Part shown: positions 10,001 to 17,236 of the stretch, in pieces | Layout: every line of letters begins with the position of its first letter | Numbering within the stretch: position 1 is the first letter of the stretch | Assembly (NCBI GenBank): GCA_016935755.1 | Contig: JAFGQI010000079.1 | Location: 1-64,000, forward strand | Length of the DNA: 64,000 nucleotides | Direction: 5' to 3' | Origin: Anaerolineales bacterium | GTDB lineage: Bacteria > Chloroflexota > Anaerolineae > Anaerolineales > UBA4823 | Program-made: the position numbers and the translations under genes | The notes under the pieces: generated by a model | The model's database searches: none | What the model saw: only the letters and a program-made list of their open reading frames with translations | Told to the model about the DNA's origin: nothing

Positions 10001-10120
10001 GCCAAATCGGGCGGAGGGCATCTGGATTTGCTGGATACCTATCTGGTGCTGGGTGATCCCGCGGTCAGGCTGCATAAATTGAACGTTTATTACTTGCTCA
10101 GGATTTTGAAGTTCTGGTAG
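7094..10120 (+). CDS. Secreted C25-family (gingipain-type) cysteine peptidase
   Basis: ATG 7094 with GGTGGAGGT upstream; signal peptide 'MKLIKFFLPIVIALGLVWWGAQAAQA'; catalytic-type motifs 'IIHYNGHASIHDWA' (His) and 'FWTPMTCLEGSFDYP' (Cys). The tracked ORF start (6917) overlaps the peptidase gene and is unlikely. Confidence 0.85.
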   Translation: MKLIKFFLPIVIALGLVWWGAQAAQAGQTPAGDMSPENGIVSFDLVDPDEAVQLVQSDRENITLELRLPEFRFEPGSADGRACQKLVVDGFPWTDQAGQPMLPVHGAMLGVPLESEPQLTVLQAVPVRLEGRYDLCPLGQPVYERDDDGRPIYQGEIFQRDPAAYSQDSFSPLSPAEVTLTGMLRSQQVALVRFQPFQYNPVTGELRYFRTIRVRLDLNGVEHRAGISDGSIVDEGPFEQTLSQALLNYDTARDWRRVESASVVHSASKVMADPSYMIKVNQTGIYQVGYADLVAAGIDPATIVTGTLQLFNQGNEAALLWLGDSDADFEAGESFLFYGQSLDLKYTNVNAYYLTWGITNGKRMAALDGTLSGSAVVPAAFLNVQHAESNFRYVSDAPNGPQKDVWFWNNVRALSAPASREFITSLANISNSSSLTATVEVMIKGYSATSTNPAIPAYQHSRVYINNFSIDDSDGWAPTADLWFTATISQTKLVNGNNALKVELPRDGTIATNYVFFNWYELKYWDTYVADSDPFIFAGELDGSPTTWEYRVTKLATDQLEAFVITDPLDPQVVTNASIDLLGDGYRYRFEHSFSERQEYLLQSVSKRLKPLAIVEDTPSDLKATTNKASYIIITHGDFYTATELLAAYRDSPDFPVMRVDVQDIYDEFNHGVVDVQAIHDFLKHTYDNWQKPAPSYVLLVGDGHFDPRDYYLVGEPNYIPAYLEQVDPFLGETATDNRFVTVSGSDVLPDMHIGRFPVQTAQQTTDMINKVLAYEGTPVETGWNRAVAFIADDPDDAGNFRIYSNDIADYYMAGYDVQKIYYGVPGDPDATHTSQAAAQAAILAAINNGAFIIHYNGHASIHDWASPVLFSKNDIPSLTNIGKLPFWTPMTCLEGSFDYPSPPGINNSSLSEMLVREASKGAIASFAPTGLGVASGHEYLDHGLFKALFMQGASQVGPATTASKLYLAAKSGGGHLDLLDTYLVLGDPAVRLHKLNVYYLLRILKFW

Positions 10121-10126
10121 TAAATC

Positions 10127-10157
10127 AAGAGCGGGTGCGCCAGCCCCCGCTCTTTTT
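10127..10157. terminator. Bidirectional rho-independent terminator between convergent C25 and selB genes
   Basis: AAGAGCGGG...CCCGCTCTT followed by TTT on the + strand. Confidence 0.75.
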
Positions 10158-12090
10158 ATATTTTCAGCCGGCGGACATCTCCATCGCGGATAGTCACGCC
10201 GATTGCGTCCAGATGTTCGAGCAAAGCCAGGATATAGCGGCGGCTGGTGTTGAAATGGTCGCGCACCTGGGCCACGCTCAGTGTGCCCTGCTGCTGCATC
10301 AGGCGGCGCACATCTGCCAGCATATGCTCGTAATCTTCTTTACGAAAGACCACATCCGGCGCTACCGCCACCAGGTGGTCCAATTCCAACGTGGCAGCTG
10401 CCAGTTCCTCGCTGCCCAGTTCCTCCTGGCATTCCTTGTATGAGGGAGGTGCGTAGGGGGCGGCTGCAAAGCGTTTCAGCAGTCTGTCCAGGCTGTTCTG
10501 CTGCTGAGGGGTGAGCTGGATGGTATGCCCGGAGCGCAAGACAAGCGGGCCATTCTCCTGCACCTCTCCGCTGGCGACCAGCTGGCGCAAAGCAGCGTTG
10601 AACAGGCGCGGCGAGAAACGGGTGAACTCTTTTAAGCGGCTCTTCAGTTCTTCCCGAGAAATGCCGCGCCGCAGAGGGTAAGCGCGGTGGTAGCTTTCTA
10701 CTTCATGCAGCATACGAGCTGAGATTTGTTCCCACAGCCCTTTGCTGATCACCAGATCGTCTGGCGCAAAGGCCCCAGCGGATCGGGATGCGTCCCCCTC
10801 AAGGTTTAGCAGCTGTCCCAACTCGCCCAGCTCTTGCACGGCCTGGCGGGCATATTCTGCTTCCAGGTTCGAGCGAGCGATGATATCTTTCAGCGGAGCT
10901 GCGCCCAGGGCCAGTAGCGCCTGCAGCAGGATATCTCCGGGGGTGCCTTGCGAGAGAGCCGCCAGCCGCTCCAGAGTCGCTTGCGAGAAGCGCTTGTGTC
11001 GTCTATCAGGGTGGGGATCCACCACCTTGCCACCCCCCAGGGTTTCTCCTGGAGATGGACGGCGCAAGATGTAATGATCGCCGCGCACCGCGATGACTGG
11101 CTGGTTAAGTTCTAATTGCAGCCAGCCGCTCTCTCCGGGGAACAGTTCTTCACTGCCCAGCAGGCGCAGTCGGGCAACCACCTCTGCTGCGCCGATGAAC
11201 AGTTTCACCTCGGTGTTATGCTGCAGTGGCTGGATGATATCTGGCAGCAGACGAAAACGCACATCCAGGCGCTGGGTGGCGAGATAATCGCCGCTGTGCG
11301 CGACCACATCCCCGCGCGTTATCTGATCCAGCGATAAGCCGGAGATGTTCACTGCCGTCCGGCTGCCAGGCACAGCCACCTGTTCCTTCTGTTTATGGGT
11401 TTGCAGGCCGCGAATGCGCCCACGTAAGCCCTTGGGCAGGATTTCAATCTCTTCGCCTACTCGCAGGCTGCCGTCGCTGAGCGTTCCGGTGACCACGCTG
11501 CCGAAGCCAGCAATGGTGAAGGCGCGGTCGATGGGCAGTCGTGGACGGTTCAGGTCCGGTCGGGGCGGCCTCTCTGCCAGGACTGCGCCCAGGACAGATT
11601 TTAGCTCTGCCAGGCCTGCTCCTGTGCGGGCGGAGACTCGCACGATGGGAGCATTTTCCAGGACTGTACCTGCCAGAACCTGGCGCAGATCATTTTCCAC
11701 CAGTTCCAGCCAGTCGACATCATCGATCAGGTCTACCTTGGTCAGCGCTACCACCCCGCCCTGGATCTGCAGGATATCCAGGATCGCCAGATGCTCACGG
11801 GTTTGGGGCATCACGCCTTCATCGGCAGCCACCACAAACAGGGCTGCATCAATACCTCCTACTCCAGCAAGCATATTCTCAATGAAATCGCGGTGCCCTG
11901 GCACATCTACGATGCCCACCTCTTCTTCGTTCCCTTGTGGGGATGGCAGGCTCAACCAGGCAAAACCCAGGTCGATGGTCATCTCCCGCTCTTGCTCTTC
12001 CTTCAATCGGTCGGGATGGATGCCGGTCAGGGCTTCCACCAGGGTGGACTTGCCATGATCTACATGACCTGCGGTTCCAATTACACGCAT
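10156..12090 (-). CDS. selB: Selenocysteine-specific translation elongation factor SelB
   Basis: 'MRVIGTAGHVDHGKSTLVEALTGIHPDRLKEEQEREMTIDLGFA', 'DVPGHRDFIENMLAG', and C-terminal winged-helix-like region. Confidence 0.93.
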   Translation of the reverse strand: MRVIGTAGHVDHGKSTLVEALTGIHPDRLKEEQEREMTIDLGFAWLSLPSPQGNEEEVGIVDVPGHRDFIENMLAGVGGIDAALFVVAADEGVMPQTREHLAILDILQIQGGVVALTKVDLIDDVDWLELVENDLRQVLAGTVLENAPIVRVSARTGAGLAELKSVLGAVLAERPPRPDLNRPRLPIDRAFTIAGFGSVVTGTLSDGSLRVGEEIEILPKGLRGRIRGLQTHKQKEQVAVPGSRTAVNISGLSLDQITRGDVVAHSGDYLATQRLDVRFRLLPDIIQPLQHNTEVKLFIGAAEVVARLRLLGSEELFPGESGWLQLELNQPVIAVRGDHYILRRPSPGETLGGGKVVDPHPDRRHKRFSQATLERLAALSQGTPGDILLQALLALGAAPLKDIIARSNLEAEYARQAVQELGELGQLLNLEGDASRSAGAFAPDDLVISKGLWEQISARMLHEVESYHRAYPLRRGISREELKSRLKEFTRFSPRLFNAALRQLVASGEVQENGPLVLRSGHTIQLTPQQQNSLDRLLKRFAAAPYAPPSYKECQEELGSEELAAATLELDHLVAVAPDVVFRKEDYEHMLADVRRLMQQQGTLSVAQVRDHFNTSRRYILALLEHLDAIGVTIRDGDVRRLKI

Positions 12091-12154
12091 TTGTGATTCC
12101 CTCAGCCGGTGTAGGCTAACCTTACACTGTTTCTACAAACCATGACGGGCTATA

Positions 12155-13333
12155 TCAACGGGCGCGTCCGAGGCTTCTTTCGTAAGCTGCCACCCACTCA
12201 TGGGCCATTGCCAGGAGAGATTGCAGGCGTTTGCCATCTAACTCACTGACCTGCCCCAGCAGATCCTGGATCTCCTGCATGGTGTCCTCAAGCTCGGTGA
12301 CCTTTTCAGACAGGCGCTCATAAAAACGCTGACTCTCCCCACGCTGTTCTTCCATGGTGAGGGTGTAATTTGTCCAGCGTTTCTGGTCATCCGCTTTGAA
12401 GGTGACCCATTCCTGGCGGAAGCGCTCTTCCGATAACCGCTGAATTTCGGTAATTTCGTTAATCCGGCGCTCAATTTTCTGATTCAGCTCATCCACCTGC
12501 TGTTGGGAACGTTTAACCAGACGGTGAGTATTTTCCAGAGTCTGGATAGAGGTTTCTACATCGGTGGTCTGCGTTTCGATGATTTGGAAGCGATTTTGCC
12601 ACTCTTTCCACAACTTCTCACGCTCGACTTCGCGCAAGGCCTGGGTCTCCAGGAAGTTGGACATGGCTTCGCGGCGCTCGGTTTCGATGACTGCCATTTC
12701 GTTCACCCTTGTTTCCAGCTTTTTCAAAGTGGCAGTAGCCATTTCCACCTTGCTGCGTTGATCGTCAAGGCGTTTGCGCATGGCGCTGACCTCGCCTTGC
12801 AGATCGGTGAGACGTTTGGCATCTTGACGGCGACCATCATCTATCAGCCGGATGGTGCGGGTGTATTCCTCTTCACTGCGGCGGATAGTTTCCATGCGGG
12901 TGCGAACCTCATCGATGGCGCGCCCCAGGCGGCTTTCCTCATCGATCCGCGCCTGCATGCCGCGTCGCAATTCAGTAAGCACTTCCAACTCTTTGCGCAT
13001 TTCTGCGATGGAGGTTTCTAATGCGCGCAGTTCTAGGCGGCGGGCTTTTTCCAACTCTTCCTCGCGCTTACGCGCTTGTTTCTGGATATCTTCGCCCTGC
13101 TGCTTCATCTCCACCCGCACCTGCATGATTTCCTCGGTAAACCCTTCTGCATGGGCAAGCTGTGCTCTGAGATGGGTAATTTCGCTCGCCTGATCTTTCG
13201 ATTGCTGCAAGAGGGGCGTCAGCATGGCTTCTAGCGCCGCCAGCTGTTTTTCCAATAATCCGATGCGGTCTTTATCTTTCCGCCGTTCGTCATCTAACCA
13301 GTCAACTTGCTTCTGGATCTGCTCCAGTTCCAT
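12155..13333 (-). CDS. Long coiled-coil protein of unknown function
   Basis: 392 aa, almost entirely charged heptad-like sequence; AAGGAG RBS upstream. Confidence 0.75.
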   Translation of the reverse strand: MELEQIQKQVDWLDDERRKDKDRIGLLEKQLAALEAMLTPLLQQSKDQASEITHLRAQLAHAEGFTEEIMQVRVEMKQQGEDIQKQARKREEELEKARRLELRALETSIAEMRKELEVLTELRRGMQARIDEESRLGRAIDEVRTRMETIRRSEEEYTRTIRLIDDGRRQDAKRLTDLQGEVSAMRKRLDDQRSKVEMATATLKKLETRVNEMAVIETERREAMSNFLETQALREVEREKLWKEWQNRFQIIETQTTDVETSIQTLENTHRLVKRSQQQVDELNQKIERRINEITEIQRLSEERFRQEWVTFKADDQKRWTNYTLTMEEQRGESQRFYERLSEKVTELEDTMQEIQDLLGQVSELDGKRLQSLLAMAHEWVAAYERSLGRAR

Positions 13334-13360
13334 GGGAAATCTCCTTCTTCAGGGGAACTT

Positions 13361-13399
13361 GGGGGTGTTTGGGCGGGCCTGGCCCGCCCAAACACCCCC
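13361..13399. repeat. Perfect 39-bp palindrome
   Basis: GGGGGTGTTTGGGCGGGCC-T-GGCCCGCCCAAACACCCCC, 19-bp arms, 1-nt centre, no T-tract on either side. Confidence 0.9.
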
Positions 13400-13499
13400 A
13401 TCCACCCACTAACTGCGTAAGTCCTATGATTATTATCGCGATTATAGCATGGCTGTAGGGACATCTATAGCTGGTTTGTGGGCTGGATTGATTGAAAAT

Positions 13500-14921
13500 T
13501 CACGGGGAAAATCCCTGCCCCAGGGAAGACATCATGGGGATAAACCATTGTGGGAATAAACCCAGGATCAGCAGCATGGCTGCTCCCAGGATCATCAGCA
13601 TTGCTGGGGCCGCTGGTTCGTTTATCTTCCATGATGGCTCATCGAGGCCGGTGAACAGCACTGCCATGGTGCGCAGCCCGGCAGCGAATAACATCGCGCA
13701 TCCGAATAAGGACAGGATTGCGGCGCTGAGCGATTCGTCGATCAGCGCAGACCACAAGGCCACATTGCCTGGAAAGTTCGCCAGGAGCGGCAGGCCAGCC
13801 AGGGAGAATATCGCCAGCAGCAGGCAGCCGGCTGTGACGGGCAGGCGATGAGCCAGGCCTTGTACCTGGCGGTAGAGCGGATCAACACCCTGGAGGTGGT
13901 CTCGCAATATGCTGAGCGCCAGAGCCCATACGGCGATGCCAATCCCCTGTGGCAGCAGCTGCGCGAAGAAAATCCTCAGTCCAGGCGATCCGGGTTGATC
14001 CGAGAAGCCCAGGCTGACTGCCAGCAGGGCCATGCCAATTTGCGTCAGTATGGCAAAGCCGAAAATGCGCCCCAGGTGTCTTTCGAAAGCTGCCCATAGG
14101 CCAGAGATGACTACCATGAGAATCCCCGACCAACGCAGAGCGTTGGAGAGCAGGCGCAGATCGGTAATATCAACCAGTTGGTTCAGGTAATCCAGGCCGA
14201 CAAAGGAAACTGCAGTTGGGATGACAAAAAAAACGAAGGCAGTTGCATATGGTGGAGCTTCCTCAGCCAACATGGGCACCCAGGTATGGAATGGGAAAAT
14301 GCCTGCCAGCAAGGCTACCCCCAGACCAAAGAGCAGGGTGGTGAGCAAGGTCAGATTGGCTTTTTCCGGGTCAGTTTGCACCACGCCAAGCAGCCAATTG
14401 GCAAACAGGATGAAACAAACTCCCATGGTTTGAAACGAAATAAAGCGGATAACACCGTGGGCGATGGGTTTCCCAGGTGGAGCGAGCAGAGGTATGCTGA
14501 CGATGGCAACAATTTGGATGATTAACACAGCATATAGGATGGGCTGGACAGCCAGGGCTGCGGTTAGCAGGGCTGCTATGGCAACACCCAGAGGTATGAA
14601 AAGCCGGTCTACTCTGGCCGCGTACCCCCCACCAAACCAGAGACCCACACCCAGGTAAATCAGGATCACAAGTGGCCGAGTGGTTTCATCCAGGGTGAAC
14701 TGTCGCCCGAAGAAGATCATTGAGGCGCCAATTTTGAATGAGGCTGAGCCAGGCAAACCGAGAGAGACAGGTTCGTTGATCGGAAGCAGCCAGGCCAGCA
14801 GCGCCAGACCCAATACCAGGATGATCCCACTGGTGTGAACTAACCGTTCTCTGCGCCGTAAAAGGTACAGGATCAACGCCGCCAGCGATGGCAGTATGAT
14901 CCAAATAATCGGCGAGTTCAT
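13500..14921 (-). CDS. NuoM/NuoN/Hyf-type proton-conducting membrane subunit
   Basis: Many TM segments; 'GIFPFHTWVPMLAEEAPPYATAFVFF' resembles the conserved antiporter-like subunit motif 'PFH.WlP.ah..aP'. Confidence 0.8.
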   Translation of the reverse strand: MNSPIIWIILPSLAALILYLLRRRERLVHTSGIILVLGLALLAWLLPINEPVSLGLPGSASFKIGASMIFFGRQFTLDETTRPLVILIYLGVGLWFGGGYAARVDRLFIPLGVAIAALLTAALAVQPILYAVLIIQIVAIVSIPLLAPPGKPIAHGVIRFISFQTMGVCFILFANWLLGVVQTDPEKANLTLLTTLLFGLGVALLAGIFPFHTWVPMLAEEAPPYATAFVFFVIPTAVSFVGLDYLNQLVDITDLRLLSNALRWSGILMVVISGLWAAFERHLGRIFGFAILTQIGMALLAVSLGFSDQPGSPGLRIFFAQLLPQGIGIAVWALALSILRDHLQGVDPLYRQVQGLAHRLPVTAGCLLLAIFSLAGLPLLANFPGNVALWSALIDESLSAAILSLFGCAMLFAAGLRTMAVLFTGLDEPSWKINEPAAPAMLMILGAAMLLILGLFPQWFIPMMSSLGQGFSP

Positions 14922-15508
14922 TCATCCTCCTCTGCATAAGGCATCACCAACAAGTAAGCCCCAGCCAGTGCCAGAAGCAGCGTGATCCCTGCCAGGAGTC
15001 CAGCCAAAAGGGCCGAGATTTCCAGGCTGGAGTAGAGGATTTCGAAGCCTGAAAGAACGGTGAGCAACCCCAGGATAGAGGGAAAGGGGGATGCATTGAA
15101 GCCCAGTTTTAAAAGACCCAACCCAAGCAGCGCCAGCGCCCCCCAGGCGTGAGCGGCAGTGATGGATGGGATCAACTGTAATGCTGCAGGAATATTGGAA
15201 ACCAGCGCCAATCCGATGAGCACGGCTCCCAGGAGGTAGAAAAGGCGACCCAGGCTGGGGTGGGCTTTATCATACGAGCGGCTGAATGAGATATGGAGTT
15301 CAGGCACGCTGAGAATCCCCATGCCCATAATCGCTCCAGCGATCCACCCGGCGATCAGCATGGATACTGCCAAACCCGGAGGCCAGCTTGCGGATACGAA
15401 TAAAAATGCGCCGATATACTGGATGGATAACAACGCGATGCTGATGCGCCAGTCATGTGTCACCAGTAAACCCAGGGCTGTGATCGTAACCAGGCCTGCA
15501 GCAAACAC
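14918..15508 (-). CDS. Small polytopic membrane protein (possibly HyfE/NuoK-like)
   Basis: 196 aa, hydrophobic, 4-nt overlap with the adjacent antiporter-like gene; family call is tentative. Confidence 0.6.
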   Translation of the reverse strand: MFAAGLVTITALGLLVTHDWRISIALLSIQYIGAFLFVSASWPPGLAVSMLIAGWIAGAIMGMGILSVPELHISFSRSYDKAHPSLGRLFYLLGAVLIGLALVSNIPAALQLIPSITAAHAWGALALLGLGLLKLGFNASPFPSILGLLTVLSGFEILYSSLEISALLAGLLAGITLLLALAGAYLLVMPYAEEDE

Positions 15509-15532
15509 GTCTAAGAACTGTAGTTCGATAGC

Positions 15533-17209
15533 TCATCCTCCAGCAGTAGAAGTAGCTGCAGTAAATTGTGTCAGCATGGTAAGCAGCAGGGTGAGCAGCA
15601 CCAGCGCCCATAAGATGCCTGCTGGTCCTTCCAACAAGGTGGCGAGCAGGAAGAATATCTTCCTCGACCAGCGATACAGATTCCAGAGCAGTCTGTATAA
15701 CCACTCCAGGGAGAAAAACGACCGCAGAGCTGTATGGATTGGTAAGGCAGTAGAAGTTCTGCGTCCAGCGAAACGAGTTTTCGCCAGGAAGATCATTAGT
15801 CCACTGAGCGCCAGGCTCACAGCGGCTGGCCATGACTCAAGATATCCAGGTTGCTTGAGACCGTTTGAATCAGCGGTCTGGAACAAAGTACCCATAGCAA
15901 CTGCCAGATGCACCAGAGGTAATAAAACCAGTCCCAAAGGATAGATGATCCAGACCCAACGCTCTCCCGCGGTGGCGGTCAAGATCGGGTTCGTTCGCAG
16001 AGCGTGTCGCACTGCTCCAGATATGAGCAGGGCATGGGCGATCAAGAAGATCACCATGAAGGGTTTGAATGGGGAGATGTACATCCATACTCCCTGCCAG
16101 GCAGGGGTGAAGGGCAGTGATGATATTCCTAACCAACCCACAGCCTGAAAGATCAGCAGCCAGCGGCGGCGGCCCGAGTAAAGGAAAAGAAGCCCTCCAG
16201 GAAGCAAGAGCGCCAGACCCCAGGCCAGGCTGGCCTGAGGGGACTGGTTAACCGCGCTGACCAGGACCAGCGATCCAAAACCGGCCACCCAATAGAACTG
16301 ACCTTCGGCTTCGTTTTCTTCAATCAACCAGGAGAAACTGCTGTAAAGAGCCACGAATCCTGCCAGAGCCAACAGGTAGGGGTATGCCTCAGCCGGCGCT
16401 CCTGCCTGGGCGGAGCGAGCAAGTAACAGAACATTCACTGCCGCAGGCGCAAGGCTGATCAGGCTGCCCAACCCACGCTGGCGGCGGACCAACTCCATGG
16501 GTGGTTGGGGGTTGACCAGCAGTGCTCCCAGGCGCAGCCCAGCCGATGCCATCAAAAAAACACTTACCTGGGGGGTAAGGTCGTTCAATTTCATGGATAA
16601 GCCTGTGCTGAAAGCCAGCATGCCAGCCCATATTACACCCACCAACCCAGCCAGACGGGCAGTATATGCGATGATGATGCGCTCACGCTCTCCGCTTTGA
16701 TCAGCAAAGCGCAGTTCAATCAAGAGTTGCACCAGGTCCAGTGCAGAGAGGGTCAGCAACAGCGTGAGAATATTCTCTGCCAATAAAGCCAGCAGGCCGA
16801 TGCTGGCCAGTGAAAGACTGCTAGCCCAGGCTGTCCAGCCAGGCGGTTGGCTCATCTGGCTGTATGTTTGCTGGTCTTCGCTGAGGTTTTCTCCTAACAA
16901 GTGGCCGGCGCGTGCGACATCGGTCAGCAGGGTTGATAGGGTCAGGGTGATTAGCGCCAGGGCAATAGGCCAGGATGTGCTGTCCAATAAAAGTGCAGGT
17001 GATATGGGAAACAGCTCTATGGGTTGCCAGACAACCAGGGGGAGTTCGAGCGGGATGCGCAGGCGAGAAAACACCACGAGCAACCAGGCGATAAAGGCTG
17101 CCGGGACAGCAATCAGCCAATGTAAGGAAAAAGTGGGCCGGACTAATCGCAAGGTCAGCATAACCAGGCAAGCCAGCATCAAGAAAAGAATTGGCAGCAG
17201 GATGATCAT
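15533..17209 (-). CDS. NuoL/M-like polytopic membrane protein (divergent)
   Basis: 558 aa, about 14 hydrophobic segments; 'LLLDSTSWPIALALITLTLSTLL' resembles antiporter subunits; same putative operon. Confidence 0.6.
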   Translation of the reverse strand: MIILLPILFLMLACLVMLTLRLVRPTFSLHWLIAVPAAFIAWLLVVFSRLRIPLELPLVVWQPIELFPISPALLLDSTSWPIALALITLTLSTLLTDVARAGHLLGENLSEDQQTYSQMSQPPGWTAWASSLSLASIGLLALLAENILTLLLTLSALDLVQLLIELRFADQSGERERIIIAYTARLAGLVGVIWAGMLAFSTGLSMKLNDLTPQVSVFLMASAGLRLGALLVNPQPPMELVRRQRGLGSLISLAPAAVNVLLLARSAQAGAPAEAYPYLLALAGFVALYSSFSWLIEENEAEGQFYWVAGFGSLVLVSAVNQSPQASLAWGLALLLPGGLLFLYSGRRRWLLIFQAVGWLGISSLPFTPAWQGVWMYISPFKPFMVIFLIAHALLISGAVRHALRTNPILTATAGERWVWIIYPLGLVLLPLVHLAVAMGTLFQTADSNGLKQPGYLESWPAAVSLALSGLMIFLAKTRFAGRRTSTALPIHTALRSFFSLEWLYRLLWNLYRWSRKIFFLLATLLEGPAGILWALVLLTLLLTMLTQFTAATSTAGG

Positions 17210-17236
17210 GTCACAAGCTGGAGATACAGGTAGGCT

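Noticed and set aside
11345-12058. 237-aa plus-strand ORF opposite selB
   Set aside because: Ser/Arg/Pro-rich antisense translation with no domain; SelB is unambiguous.
10156-12090. Search for in-frame TGA selenocysteine genes in the window
   Set aside because: No gene was seen that appears split by a TGA with a plausible Sec context.
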